Source: Oceanisphaera avium (lineage in GTDB: Bacteria; Pseudomonadota; Gammaproteobacteria; Enterobacterales; Aeromonadaceae). From it: 64,000 bases of DNA. Position 1 is the stretch's first letter. Each line of letters opens with the position of its first letter. A model generated the notes under the pieces. It was not told the DNA's origin and did no database searches. It saw only the letters and a program-made list of their open reading frames with translations. Where the stretch lies: NCBI RefSeq assembly GCF_002157875.1, contig NZ_CP021376.1, positions 868,001 through 932,000 of the forward strand, in the 5' to 3' direction. This document shows, in pieces, positions 27,964-36,796 of this stretch. The position numbers were made by a program, and so were the translations under genes.

Positions 27964-28084
27964 ATATAACCACTCGCTCTTTAGCAGGGCTATCATTGTA
28001 CCGTTATATCAAATAAACTTGATACATAGATCATCTATAACATTTGGTTATTAGCATAATCCATAATTGAGAGCGAAATCACTA

Positions 28085-28984
28085 ATGAATCTAACGCACC
28101 TACAACGGCTTGAAGCCGAAAGTATTCACATTATGCGGGAAGTTGTAGCGGAAGCTGACAACCCGGTCATGTTGTATTCCATCGGTAAAGACAGTGCCGT
28201 TATGCTGCACTTAGCGATGAAAGCTTTTTATCCTTCTTTGCCTCCTTTTCCCTTGTTGCACGTCGACACCCGCTGGAAATTTAGCGAGATGTATACCTTT
28301 CGCGACCAAATGGTAGAAAAATTAGGATTAGAGTTACTCACTCACGTTAATCCAGAAGCCATAGAAAAAGACATCAACCCTTTTACTCATGGCTCGGCAA
28401 TTCACACCGATATCACCAAGACCGAAGGCTTAAAGCAGGCATTAGATAAGTATGGTTTTGATGCCGCCTTTGGGGGTGCGCGTCGTGATGAAGAAAAATC
28501 TCGCGCTAAAGAGCGTATTTTCTCGTTCCGTACCGAGCAACACCGCTGGGATCCAAAAAACCAGCGTCCAGAATTGTGGAAGTTGTACAACGCGCGCAAA
28601 CATAAAGGCGAGTCCATCCGGGTGTTCCCTATTTCTAACTGGACTGAGCTCGACATTTGGCAGTATATCCACTTAGAAAACATTCCGATTGTGCCGCTGT
28701 ATCTGGCCGCACCGCGCCCCGTTGTTGAGCGTGATGGCACCTTAATTATGGTGGACGATGAGCGTATGCCGTTACAAGAAGGTGAAGTGCCGATGATGAA
28801 AAATGTGCGCTTTAGAACCCTAGGCTGTTATCCACTGACCGGTGCTGTGGAGTCAAACGCTGCCACTTTACCCGAAATTATCCAAGAAATGCTGTTAACA
28901 AAAACCTCCGAGCGCCAAGGCCGCATGATAGACCATGACTCTGCCGCCTCTATGGAGAAGAAAAAACAAGAAGGCTACTTCTAA
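28085..28984 (+). CDS. cysD: sulfate adenylyltransferase subunit 2
   Basis: A 299-residue catalytic subunit of ATP sulfurylase, which makes adenosine 5'-phosphosulfate from ATP and sulfate for cysteine synthesis. The PP-loop [35 protein letters not shown] and the closing RxxRMIDHD...[10 protein letters not shown] are all present. The ATG at 28085 ([14 protein letters not shown]) matches the family start. A 9-bp perfect hairpin (28981-29002) overlaps its stop codon. It is normally followed at once by cysN, but here a four-helix-bundle gene intervenes. Confidence 0.97.
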   Translation: MNLTHLQRLEAESIHIMREVVAEADNPVMLYSIGKDSAVMLHLAMKAFYPSLPPFPLLHVDTRWKFSEMYTFRDQMVEKLGLELLTHVNPEAIEKDINPFTHGSAIHTDITKTEGLKQALDKYGFDAAFGGARRDEEKSRAKERIFSFRTEQHRWDPKNQRPELWKLYNARKHKGESIRVFPISNWTELDIWQYIHLENIPIVPLYLAAPRPVVERDGTLIMVDDERMPLQEGEVPMMKNVRFRTLGCYPLTGAVESNAATLPEIIQEMLLTKTSERQGRMIDHDSAASMEKKKQEGYF

Positions 28985-29002
28985 CCTGCTAACGCAGGTT
29001 AG
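28981..29002 (+). terminator. perfect hairpin at the cysD stop codon, possible attenuator
   Basis: CTAACCTGC pairs perfectly with GCAGGTTAG around a 4-nt loop. It has no T-run, so it is not a standard terminator. It abuts the left repeat array of the inserted element. Confidence 0.4.
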
Positions 29003-29004
29003 AA

Positions 29005-29036
29005 GAGCTATCAGCTTTAAGCCGTCAGCTATCAGT
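29005..29036 (+). repeat. left heptad repeat array flanking the inserted four-helix-bundle gene
   Basis: Four 7-nt units of the form AGCTATC, AGCTTTA, AGCCGTC, AGCTATC, then AGT. An inverted counterpart lies at 29578-29609. Across the 32 nt, 23 positions match when one side is reverse-complemented, counted by eye. Confidence 0.7.
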
Positions 29037-29163
29037 TAAACAATTAAAGCTGAGAAATAAAGTACATGATGACCTGCTCTCTAACAGTTGAAAGTTACTC
29101 GCTTACCGTTCTCACAAGATGAACAGCCTAAGCTTAAAGTTTAAACAAGCTAGGAGCAGCAAC

Positions 29164-29511
29164 ATGAACTTTGAAAAGCTTCAGGTGTGGCAACGTTCGG
29201 TAACGCTCTCTGCAGCCTTATATAAAGGCTTAAGTGAGCTTAGAGATTTCAGTTTTCGAGATCAAATTACGCGCTCTGGCTTGTCCATTCCGAGCAACAT
29301 TGCTGAGGGTATGACACGGCGTACGGACAAAGAAAAGATACACTTTTTAGTTGTTGCTAGAAGCTCATGTGCCGAATTGCGAACCCAAGTCTACCTAGGT
29401 ATAGATATTGGCTACATACATGCAAAACTAGGCAAACAATGGCTGGAGGAAACCAGAGAAATCTCCGCCATGATTAATGGCCTGATGGTTAAATTGCAAA
29501 ATAATGACTGA
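29164..29511 (+). CDS. four-helix-bundle protein (23S rRNA intervening-sequence protein family)
   Basis: A 115-residue protein of the S23/IVP four-helix-bundle family. NFEKLQVWQRSVTLSAALYK opens it, and FRDQITRSGLSIPSNIAEGM is the family signature. KEKIHFLVVARSSCAELRTQ gives helix 3, and a C-terminal helix follows. Such genes are found in intervening sequences of 23S rRNA and scattered elsewhere; their function is unknown. The ATG at 29164 has AGGAGC seven bases upstream. It sits between cysD and cysNC, which are adjacent in most genomes, and is bracketed by inverted arrays of 7-nt repeats, so it is probably an insertion. Confidence 0.9.
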   Translation: MNFEKLQVWQRSVTLSAALYKGLSELRDFSFRDQITRSGLSIPSNIAEGMTRRTDKEKIHFLVVARSSCAELRTQVYLGIDIGYIHAKLGKQWLEETREISAMINGLMVKLQNND

Positions 29512-29577
29512 TTGTTGACGGTATATCGCTATATTTTTTATGTTCCTGGTGAGCATCAGGAGCTAGTTTTTTGTGTA

Positions 29578-29609
29578 ACTGACAGCTTAGCGCTGATCGC
29601 TTACAGCTC
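29578..29609 (-). repeat. right heptad repeat array, inverted relative to 29005-29036
   Basis: Read on the minus strand: AGCTGTA, AGCGATC, AGCGCTA, AGCTGTC, AGT. It has the same 7-nt period and the same length as the left array, in opposite orientation. It ends 16 nt before the cysNC start. Confidence 0.7.
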
Positions 29610-29625
29610 AAAAAGGTACTTTTTG

Positions 29626-31545
29626 ATGAATTTATCATCTTTGATTGAAACGGATATTGAAGAATACTTGAAGGCTCACGAACAAAAGAGCTTATTACGC
29701 TTTATTACTTGTGGCAGTGTGGACGATGGCAAGAGCACCTTGATTGGGCGTTTGTTATTTGAGTCTAAAATGCTGTTTGAAGATCAACTAGCGGCCATGG
29801 AAGCGGACTCCAAAAAATGGGGTACGCAAGGCGAAGACATCGACTTTGCACTGTTAGTCGATGGTTTAGCCGCCGAGCGCGAGCAAGGCATTACCATTGA
29901 TGTGGCTTATCGTTTCTTCTCTACTGATAAGCGTAAGTTTATTGTGGCTGATACCCCAGGTCATGAGCAATATACGCGCAATATGGTGACCGGTGCTTCT
30001 ACCGCTGATGCTGCTATTTTAATGGTCGATGCCCGAAAAGGTATTTTGACGCAAACTCGTCGTCATAGTTATTTAATGTCATTACTGGGTATTAATCACA
30101 TTGTAGTGGCTATTAACAAGATGGACTTAGTGGAGTATTCACAAGCCCGCTTCGATGAAATTATTGCCGAATATGCGGCGTTTGCTGAACAGCTAGGTTT
30201 AAAAAACGTCACCTATATTCCGCTGTCTGCCTTTAAGGGCGACAACATAGTGGAAGCTAGCCCGCGCATGCCTTGGTACAGTGCACCGCAATATCAAGCC
30301 ACTACCTTAATGGATTTTTTAGAAACGGTAGAAATTGACGACATTCGCATGCAAAAAGCGCCGTTTCGCTTACCTGTACAATGGGTTAACCGCCCTAACT
30401 TAGATTTTCGCGGCTTCTCGGGCACTATTACCAGCGGCATCATACAGCCTGGGGATCGCATTCGCGTGCAACCATCGGGTAAAGAAAGTGAAGTGGCCCG
30501 CATCGTCAGTTATGACGGCGATCTTGAGCAGGCCATTGCCGGACAATCCATTACCCTCACGCTCAAAGATGAAATTGATATCTCACGAGGGGATGTGATC
30601 TCCATCGCTGAGGCACCGGCTGAAACTGCCGACCAATTTGAAAGCACCTTGGTGTGGATGCACGAAGATGCCTTGCTGCCTGGTCGTCCTTATTTACTAA
30701 AAATTGGCACCCAAACTGTTACTGCCAGCATTACTGACATTAAATACCAAGTAAACGTCAATACGCTGGAGCACACGGCGGCTAAGCAATTAGAGCTCAA
30801 CGGCATTGCGGTATGTAATATCAGCTTAGACCGCGCTATTGCCTTTGATGACTATCAAAGCAATAAAGATACCGGCGGCTTTATTGTGATTGACCGCTTA
30901 AGCAATACCACAGTGGCAGCGGGCATGTTGCACTTTGCACTGCGTCGCAGTCAAAATATTCACTATCAACATGTGGATGTAAACAAAGACGCCCGGGCCA
31001 AGGCGAAGGCACAAACGCCAAGCGTGTTATGGTTTACCGGTTTATCCGGTGCGGGTAAGTCGACCATTGCCAATATAGTCGAGAAAAAACTCCATGCCTT
31101 AGGCAATCATACTTATCTGCTCGATGGCGATAACGTACGCCACGGTTTAAATAAAGACTTAGGCTTTACCGATGCCGACCGAGTAGAAAATATTCGTCGC
31201 ATTGGTGAAGTGTCTAAGCTAATGGTAGATGCCGGCTTAATTGTACTCACCGCTTTTATTTCGCCCTTTACTGCTGAGCGTAGAATGGCACGCGAGCAGT
31301 TAGCTGAGGGGGAGTTTATTGAAATATTTGTTGATACGCCGCTCGCAATTGCTGAAGAGCGCGACGTTAAGGGCTTATATAAGAAAGCGCGAGCCGGTGA
31401 GTTGAAAAACTTTACCGGTATCGACTCCGCTTATGAACGCCCAGAAGCGCCTGAAATCCACTTAGACGCCGCACGCTTAAGTGTAGAAGAAGCCGCTGAC
31501 TTAGTAGTGAGTGAATTACGTAAACGTGGCGTGATCCACGGTTAA
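29626..31545 (+). CDS. cysNC: bifunctional sulfate adenylyltransferase subunit 1 / APS kinase
   Basis: A 639-residue fusion. Residues 1-455 are CysN, the GTPase subunit of ATP sulfurylase: [15 protein letters not shown] (G1), [13 protein letters not shown] (G3), INKMDLV (G4). From about 465 on is Cys[16 protein letters not shown] (P-loop) and [18 protein letters not shown], which makes PAPS from APS. The ATG at 29626 ([15 protein letters not shown]) is the family start, with AAGG about nine bases upstream; the open frame continues back to 29512. The fusion puts three activities of sulfate activation in two genes with cysD. A strong terminator follows. Confidence 0.96.
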   Translation: MNLSSLIETDIEEYLKAHEQKSLLRFITCGSVDDGKSTLIGRLLFESKMLFEDQLAAMEADSKKWGTQGEDIDFALLVDGLAAEREQGITIDVAYRFFSTDKRKFIVADTPGHEQYTRNMVTGASTADAAILMVDARKGILTQTRRHSYLMSLLGINHIVVAINKMDLVEYSQARFDEIIAEYAAFAEQLGLKNVTYIPLSAFKGDNIVEASPRMPWYSAPQYQATTLMDFLETVEIDDIRMQKAPFRLPVQWVNRPNLDFRGFSGTITSGIIQPGDRIRVQPSGKESEVARIVSYDGDLEQAIAGQSITLTLKDEIDISRGDVISIAEAPAETADQFESTLVWMHEDALLPGRPYLLKIGTQTVTASITDIKYQVNVNTLEHTAAKQLELNGIAVCNISLDRAIAFDDYQSNKDTGGFIVIDRLSNTTVAAGMLHFALRRSQNIHYQHVDVNKDARAKAKAQTPSVLWFTGLSGAGKSTIANIVEKKLHALGNHTYLLDGDNVRHGLNKDLGFTDADRVENIRRIGEVSKLMVDAGLIVLTAFISPFTAERRMAREQLAEGEFIEIFVDTPLAIAEERDVKGLYKKARAGELKNFTGIDSAYERPEAPEIHLDAARLSVEEAADLVVSELRKRGVIHG

Positions 31546-31557
31546 GTAAAATGAGTC

Positions 31558-31585
31558 AAAAAAGGAGCCTTAAGGCTCCTTTTTT
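31558..31585. terminator. Rho-independent terminator, bidirectional
   Basis: A perfect palindrome AAAAGGAGCCTTAAGGCTCC continuing into Ts, 13 nt after the cysNC stop. With A- and T-runs on both sides it also serves the convergent yfcL gene. Confidence 0.93.
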
Positions 31586-31616
31586 ATGGTCGCTCACTAA
31601 TCAGTAAGTTAGCGAT

Positions 31617-31913
31617 TTATGAGGCGCTGGTACTAATAGCTTCTACTCTATTAAGTAAATAAGCCCAAAAATTTTCTACTAACGCTTGGTCTGCTTCATT
31701 TAGCTCACCAGCCATAATGGCGTCATTAAGGCTGCGATTAACCCGTGACTTAACATCACGTAAATGCGTGCGGCCATCAATATCACACTCGGCAACAGAT
31801 AAGGTAATGTGGCCTCGTAAGTAACCACCGGCAAATAACTGATCATCAGTAGCCGTGACAATATTGTCATCAATTTCAGCCAGTAGCCGGCGTTCAAATT
31901 CAAAAATATCCAT
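31617..31913 (-). CDS. yfcL: YfcL family protein
   Basis: A 98-residue acidic protein. FERRLLAEIDDNIVTATDDQLFAGGYLRGHITL is divided in the family into an N-terminal helix and the DDQLFAGGYLRGH core, and the C-terminal helix contains ENFWAYLL. It matches YfcL by content and by position beside epmC and aroC, as in E. coli. GAGG lies eight bases before the ATG. No molecular function is known. Confidence 0.88.
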   Translation of the reverse strand: MDIFEFERRLLAEIDDNIVTATDDQLFAGGYLRGHITLSVAECDIDGRTHLRDVKSRVNRSLNDAIMAGELNEADQALVENFWAYLLNRVEAISTSAS

Positions 31914-32058
31914 CTCTTAACCTCAACTAGGGGGTGCTACCCGCTGTAATATATGATTATCTCTTCCCCTAATAAATCAGGGCGATGCTGTTTTTTAACG
32001 CTAATAAGTGCTTGGCAATCATGTTACTTAAGGGTGGTACAGTATTAAAAAGGCCCTA

Positions 32059-32586
32059 TTACAAAGTAAAATCACCGGCATTTGGCAAAGGTTGCTGAAA
32101 ATAAGCACTTAACGCCGCCATTAACTGCTGCACTCGTACAGGAAAGCCATTTTTCAAGTAAAGAAGAGCTTGTTCGCGCACTTTCGCTTTAAAAGCGTGT
32201 CTGTCTGGCTCTACACTGCCATTTAAGTTATCGCAGCTTACATTAAAAGCAAAACCACAGCATAGCGATAATGCCCATTCAATAGCTTGTGGTTTAACTT
32301 CCACCGCTTCAAATTGCGCTTGCTGAGTCGCATCTCGACCATCGGGACAATACCAATAGCCATAATCTTCTTGCTGGCGACGCGCCTCACCCGCTAATAA
32401 CCAGTGAGCGACTTCATGTAGCGCACTGGCAAAATAACCATGAGCAAACAGTATTCGATGATGCCTTACTTTAGCGTCTGCCGGTAAATAAATAGGCTCG
32501 TCATGGCCGCGCTCAAGGCGAGTATTGTAACTGTTGGCAAAAGTTTGGTTAAACACCACAATGAGATCTTGATAGCAAAAAGACAT
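32059..32586 (-). CDS. epmC: elongation factor P hydroxylase
   Basis: A 175-residue enzyme (YfcM/EpmC) that hydroxylates the beta-lysylated Lys of EF-P, the last step of EF-P modification. LIVVFNQTFANSYNTRL, HHRILFAHGYFASALHEVAHW (HExxH-like metal site, His residues in HEVAHW) and EDYGYWYCPDGRD are typical. An intrinsic terminator sits directly against its start codon, so its ribosome site lies partly inside the hairpin. epmA and epmB are not in the window. Confidence 0.93.
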   Translation of the reverse strand: MSFCYQDLIVVFNQTFANSYNTRLERGHDEPIYLPADAKVRHHRILFAHGYFASALHEVAHWLLAGEARRQQEDYGYWYCPDGRDATQQAQFEAVEVKPQAIEWALSLCCGFAFNVSCDNLNGSVEPDRHAFKAKVREQALLYLKNGFPVRVQQLMAALSAYFQQPLPNAGDFTL

Positions 32587-32615
32587 AAAAAAGCGGTCCT
32601 CAATGAAGGACCGCT
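32586..32615 (-). terminator. Rho-independent terminator abutting the epmC start
   Basis: On the minus strand AGCGGTCC pairs with GGACCGCT around an 8-nt loop, followed by six Ts that run straight into the epmC ATG (32584-32586). It ends the prmB-aroC transcript, and the hairpin includes the only Shine-Dalgarno-like bases (GAGGA) of epmC. Confidence 0.8.
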
Positions 32616-32668
32616 ATTCTACCTCGCGCTCTCGACTAAGCAAAGTCAGTGCGTTCGCGCCTAAAAGG

Positions 32669-33754
32669 CTAAGTTAATTTTGGCGTATGCGTCATTACTT
32701 CTGCATTTTGCCCACGATGCATTAAAAAATGATCTAATAACACTATGGCTAACATAGCTTCAGCTATGGGTACCGCACGAATGCCAACACAGGGATCATG
32801 GCGCCCGCGCGTGACTAACTCTGCAGCTTCCCCTTCAGTGCTAATGGTATTACCAGACACCATAATACTAGAAGTGGGTTTAAGGGCGATGCTGGCCACT
32901 ATATCTTGGCCACTGGAAATACCGCCTAATATACCGCCAGCATGGTTACTGGCAAAGCCATCGGGGTGCATTTCATCGCGGTGCTGAGAGCCTTTTTGCT
33001 CCACAACGTCAAAGCCATCACCAATTTCTACGCCTTTTACCGCATTAATACTCATTAAGGCATGGGCGATATCGGCATCTAAGCGATCAAAAACAGGCTC
33101 ACCCAGTCCAACGGGGACGCCTTGGGCGATGACTTGAATTTTGGCGCCAATGGAATTTCCCTCTTTTTTCAAGTCGCGCATATATTGATCTAGCGCGTCT
33201 AATTGTCCAGCATCGGCAAAAAAGAAGGGATTAGTCTCAATAATACTTTTATCAAAGGCTTCAGCTTTGATAGGTCCCAGCTGAGTGAGGTGAGCAAAGA
33301 TAGACACCCCATATTTGGCTAATACTTTTTTAGCAATCGCGCCAGCAGCCACGCGCATCGCCGTTTCACGGGCAGAAGATCGCCCACCGCCACGATAATC
33401 ACGAATACCGTATTTTTGGTGATAGGTATAGTCGGCGTGTCCGGGGCGAAATAGGTCTTTAATGTCGGAGTAATCTTTGGAGCGCTGATCGGTATTTTCA
33501 ATCAATAGACCAATAGAGGTGCCCGTGGTCCTACCCTCAAACACGCCACTTAAAATACGCACTTCGTCCGCTTCACGCCGCTGAGTGGTAAAGCGTGAGG
33601 TCCCGGGCTTTCGTCGATCAAGATCTTGTTGTAAGTCAGCTTCGCATAACTCAATACCAGGAGGTACGCCATCAATAACAGCGCCTAGGGCAATGCCATG
33701 GCTTTCACCAAAGGTTGAAACGCGAAAAAGGGTGCCAATACTGTTCCCTGCCAT
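32669..33754 (-). CDS. aroC: chorismate synthase
   Basis: A 361-residue FMN-dependent enzyme, the last step of the shikimate pathway (EPSP to chorismate). [51 protein letters not shown] and [20 protein letters not shown] are the family signatures. The ATG at 33754 with AGGAAG six bases upstream gives exactly the length of the E. coli enzyme; the in-frame GTG at 33760 is dismissed. It lies 11 nt after prmB and is co-transcribed with it. Confidence 0.98.
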   Translation of the reverse strand: MAGNSIGTLFRVSTFGESHGIALGAVIDGVPPGIELCEADLQQDLDRRKPGTSRFTTQRREADEVRILSGVFEGRTTGTSIGLLIENTDQRSKDYSDIKDLFRPGHADYTYHQKYGIRDYRGGGRSSARETAMRVAAGAIAKKVLAKYGVSIFAHLTQLGPIKAEAFDKSIIETNPFFFADAGQLDALDQYMRDLKKEGNSIGAKIQVIAQGVPVGLGEPVFDRLDADIAHALMSINAVKGVEIGDGFDVVEQKGSQHRDEMHPDGFASNHAGGILGGISSGQDIVASIALKPTSSIMVSGNTISTEGEAAELVTRGRHDPCVGIRAVPIAEAMLAIVLLDHFLMHRGQNAEVMTHTPKLT

Positions 33755-33765
33755 AGTCACTTCCT

Positions 33766-34695
33766 TTATAAATTAGTAAATTGTGATTGAAATGGTTCAA
33801 GATCACGGTAGCTAATAACACACACCCCGTGTCCACCATGTTCAAATTCTATCCAAGTGAGTGGCAATTCAGGATAAGCCTGCTCCATGTGTATCTGGCT
33901 ATTGCCCACTTCTAAGACTAACAAGCCCTCTTCACTTAAAAACTCACAGGCTTGAGCTAATAAGCGCCGAGTAAAGTCTAAGCCGTCAAAGCCAGAAGCC
34001 AAGGCCAGCTCTGGCTCATGGTGAAACTCTTGTGGCAAGTCACTCATGTCTTCTTCGTCAACATAGGGCGGGTTAACCACCATTAAATCGTACTTATCAC
34101 CTTTAGGCAGTGCTGAGAAAAGATCCGACTCAATAGGCGTAACTTGTTGCTCCAAGCCATGATTTTGAATATTAATTTCAGCCACATCTAGCGCATCACG
34201 AGAAATATCTAGCGCGTCCACTTCTGCATCCGGAAAGCTATGAGCCAGTGCAATCGCGATACAACCTGAGCCCGTACACATATCTAGAATACGTTTAGGC
34301 TCCAGTGCTAACCAAGGAGCAAAGCGGCTCTCAATTAATTCCGCAATGGGTGAGCGTGGAATAAGCACTCGCTCATCCACATAAAACTCATAGCCACCAA
34401 ACCATGCCGTGTGCGTGATGTAGGGCGTAGGTATGCGCTGCTCAACGCGGATTTTTAACGCATCAAACAACACTTGGCGCTCATGGCTCAATAAACGAGC
34501 TTGTTGGATTTGCGGCGGGCAACCTTGAGGAAGGTGCAATAGCGGCAGAATTAATTGCACCGCTTCATCCCAGGCATTGTCGGTACCGTGGCCATAAAAA
34601 AGGCCCGCTTGTTGAAAATGACTAACACAATAACGCAGCCAATCGCCTATGGTGTGCAACTCTATAAGAGCTTCTTCATTAAAAAGCGTGTCCAA
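33766..34695 (-). CDS. prmB: 50S ribosomal protein L3 N5-glutamine methyltransferase
   Basis: A 309-residue SAM-dependent methyltransferase that modifies the Gln of the GGQ-like site on ribosomal protein L3. [46 protein letters not shown] (SAM motif I) and the catalytic NPPY in [12 protein letters not shown] are present. The start is TTG at 34695 with GGAGG upstream, giving [20 protein letters not shown], aligned to the E. coli start (MDKIFVDEAVNELQTI). prmB-aroC order is as in E. coli. Confidence 0.95.
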   Translation of the reverse strand: MDTLFNEEALIELHTIGDWLRYCVSHFQQAGLFYGHGTDNAWDEAVQLILPLLHLPQGCPPQIQQARLLSHERQVLFDALKIRVEQRIPTPYITHTAWFGGYEFYVDERVLIPRSPIAELIESRFAPWLALEPKRILDMCTGSGCIAIALAHSFPDAEVDALDISRDALDVAEINIQNHGLEQQVTPIESDLFSALPKGDKYDLMVVNPPYVDEEDMSDLPQEFHHEPELALASGFDGLDFTRRLLAQACEFLSEEGLLVLEVGNSQIHMEQAYPELPLTWIEFEHGGHGVCVISYRDLEPFQSQFTNL

Positions 34696-34756
34696 AACCC
34701 CTCCGCCTCGCTAAGATGGCTATTTTTATCTATTAAATATTACGGAATGTATCACC

Positions 34757-35281
34757 ATGCCCCCCTCCTCTTTACCAGAAGACGACGATTTCATGCTTTT
34801 TAAAGCAGCGGTGCAAGGTGTGCGCAAAATAAAGCAGGATACCATAAGTCCCCATCGGACGCCGGTCAAGGTAAAAGCCCAGCGACAACAGGTTCGTAAA
34901 GACCGCGCCCAAGCACACCCTTTTTCCGATGTGTATGAGCCCTACTTAGAACAAGAAGGCCCTACTCGCTATCGAGAGCCTAATACCTCAGCTTATGAGT
35001 TAAAAAAATTGCGCCGTGGCGATTATATGCCGGAGTTTTTTCTCGACTTACATGGCTTAACTCAAGAGCAAGCCAAACAAGAGTTATCAGCATTATTATT
35101 GGCCGCCAAACGCCAGCATGTAGAATGCGTCTCTATTATGCACGGCCACGGTAAAAATATTTTAAAGCAACGCCTGCCCATGTGGCTGGTACAACACCCA
35201 CAAGTACTGGCTTTTCACCAAGCCACTCGCGCTTGGGGAGGAGATGCAGCACTACTGGTATTGCTAAAAATTGAGAGTTAA
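34757..35281 (+). CDS. smrB: ribosome rescue endonuclease SmrB
   Basis: A 174-residue Smr-domain protein that cleaves mRNA between collided ribosomes. The N-terminus has the conserved GVRKIKQDTI and KKLRRGDYMPE, then the Smr domain: FFLDLHGLTQEQAKQEL (DxH) and MHGHGKNILKQRLP (GHG). It ends GGDAALLVLLKIES. It is divergent from prmB, as in E. coli, with 61 nt between. A strong terminator follows. Confidence 0.95.
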   Translation: MPPSSLPEDDDFMLFKAAVQGVRKIKQDTISPHRTPVKVKAQRQQVRKDRAQAHPFSDVYEPYLEQEGPTRYREPNTSAYELKKLRRGDYMPEFFLDLHGLTQEQAKQELSALLLAAKRQHVECVSIMHGHGKNILKQRLPMWLVQHPQVLAFHQATRAWGGDAALLVLLKIES

Positions 35282-35297
35282 GTCAGCGCCAAAAACA

Positions 35298-35324
35298 ACA
35301 ATACCGAGCTAGGCTCGGTATTGT
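35298..35324. terminator. bidirectional Rho-independent terminator
   Basis: ACAATACCGAGC pairs perfectly with GCTCGGTATTGT around a 3-nt loop, between the stops of smrB and sixA. The T-run is better on the minus strand. Confidence 0.88.
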
Positions 35325-35338
35325 AAATTGCTATGTGC

Positions 35339-35851
35339 TTAGCCTAAAGAGCGTAGAGCCTGAAAGGTAGGCTTATATAGTGCTTGGATATTATGCGGCC
35401 CTTCAAGCCAAGACAAAATGCCGCCACTGCCCGCCTTTAAGCTGATATTGGCGATGCCAGAGGTAACAAATATCGGCGCCATCATGCCCGCACACAAGCT
35501 TTCTACTAAATAGCCCACCATCGGCATATGGCTCACCACTAATATATTACCATTCGGATAAGCACTGGCATGAGCCAACACTAAACTGGCACTTAAGTCA
35601 GCATCGCAATTAGGTGTGAGCTCGTCACAGGTTTCAACGTGGCTGGCGGGTATGATAGTTGCCATCTGTTGCCACGTTTGTTGTGCTCGTAAATATGGGC
35701 TTACCAGCACCAGATCAAAGTGTGGCACTTGAGGCGCCAGCCAGCGAGCCATTAAGCTCACTTCATCTATTCCTTGCTCAGTCAAGGGTCGTACTGCATC
35801 ACTAAACGCGTCTGGTGTTGCTTGACCATGGCGCATGATAAAGATATTCAT
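35339..35851 (-). CDS. sixA: phosphohistidine phosphatase SixA
   Basis: A 170-residue histidine phosphatase. MNIFIMRHGQATPD (RHG catalytic motif) and VVSHMPMVGYLVE (second catalytic His) are present. SixA removes phosphate from phosphohistidine; in E. coli it acts on the NPr of the nitrogen phosphotransferase system and on ArcB. The start at 35851 has GAGG five bases upstream, and the longer open frame to 35977 is not part of the family. It lies beside smrB, as in E. coli. Confidence 0.92.
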   Translation of the reverse strand: MNIFIMRHGQATPDAFSDAVRPLTEQGIDEVSLMARWLAPQVPHFDLVLVSPYLRAQQTWQQMATIIPASHVETCDELTPNCDADLSASLVLAHASAYPNGNILVVSHMPMVGYLVESLCAGMMAPIFVTSGIANISLKAGSGGILSWLEGPHNIQALYKPTFQALRSLG

Positions 35852-36172
35852 CCCCACCTCACTTTCAGGCGAACCCGCCTTCATAACGGCGGGCATCATA
35901 CCCCTGCAGGTAATTGGGCTCAAGGCACTAGCGTACGTTTTATCGCCGACTTTTGGCTTTGAGCATGCCAACTTCAAGAAAAGACTAAAGAAATTTATCT
36001 TAAAAAACTAACTTAACGCCCTTTTTAACACGCTAGTTTCATGAGCTAATGGCGGTTAAAAAATCTTGCTTTGACTTTATAATAGCTAAAATTAGTCCTA
36101 ACTAGACGAAGATGAGTCTCTATTACTCTAGCATGCGCGCTTATAACACGCTGGGCAGACCAATCAGCAGCC
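35852..36172. other. intergenic region upstream of sixA
   Basis: 321 bases with no supported gene. They contain the sixA promoter region and A/T-rich sequence. Confidence 0.4.
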
Positions 36173-36197
36173 AAAAAAAACTGGCACTAGGCCAGTT
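36173..36197 (-). terminator. Rho-independent terminator downstream of the 45-residue ORF
   Basis: On the minus strand AACTGGC pairs with GCCAGTT around a 5-nt loop, followed by eight Ts. No longer gene on the minus strand ends here; the small ORF at 36366-36503 is the nearest upstream candidate. Confidence 0.8.
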
Positions 36198-36237
36198 AAA
36201 AAACTCATATTAGGTGCATAACATAAAAAACGCTGAC

Positions 36238-36324
36238 GCTAACTATTTATCGTTAACACAGAGCTCGACTGAAGCTTAGTTGAGCCCGCCAGCTAAGCTC
36301 ACCCTAGCGCCTATCGATAGTTAG
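36238..36324 (-). other. structured RNA region (nested inverted repeats)
   Basis: An outer stem CTAACTAT (36239-36246) pairs with ATAGTTAG (36317-36324). Inside it, a 10-bp hairpin at 36273-36299 (GCTTAGTTG with CAGCTAAGC, one G-T pair) and a 10-bp palindrome CTATCGATAG (36311-36320) are found. It lies between the small ORF and its terminator, so it would form a folded 3' UTR or a small RNA on the minus strand. The fold was made by eye. Confidence 0.5.
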
Positions 36325-36365
36325 TTTTATGATCTGAATCAAAAATTTGACTATTGCTAAGCGCC

Positions 36366-36503
36366 TTAACGTCGGCGTTTCTTCTCAGTTTTTATCAAAA
36401 TTACACAACTTATCAAGGCTAAGAGAATAAAGCCTAAACCAAACAACGCGGGTATCGCCAGCTCACCCAGCAACTCCCAGAAAACGTCTTGTACTATGTC
36501 CAT
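36366..36503 (-). CDS. 45-residue single-pass membrane protein
   Basis: 45 residues beginning MDIVQDVFWELLGELAIP. They continue with one hydrophobic helix (PALFGLGFILLALISCVILI) and end in a positively charged tail KTEKKRRR, the pattern of a membrane anchor with the tail in the cytoplasm. AAGGTGAT lies seven bases before the ATG at 36503, and the stop is TAA at 36366. A structured region and a strong terminator follow, which supports real expression. I recognise no family. Confidence 0.65.
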   Translation of the reverse strand: MDIVQDVFWELLGELAIPALFGLGFILLALISCVILIKTEKKRRR

Positions 36504-36796
36504 CTCATCACCTTTAGCGACGCCTCAGATTAGCGCCCTGAGCCTGCCTCGCTTGTTGCATAGCAATAAATGTGTGCGTTAAGCGCGTAATGACACTCCC
36601 TATCTTTAGCGAAAGTGCGTATTTGCTCTGTTAGCGCAGCTATTTTCGCTCAATATTAACATGACTTTACAACGGAGAGAGGCCCTTCTCAAAATTTGTT
36701 AATCAATTTATTTGATAAATAAAGTCAAAAACTTCAATTTTTATCGCATCAAAAATTGGCATACACTCAATCCATATTGTAAAAAGGAATATCGTT

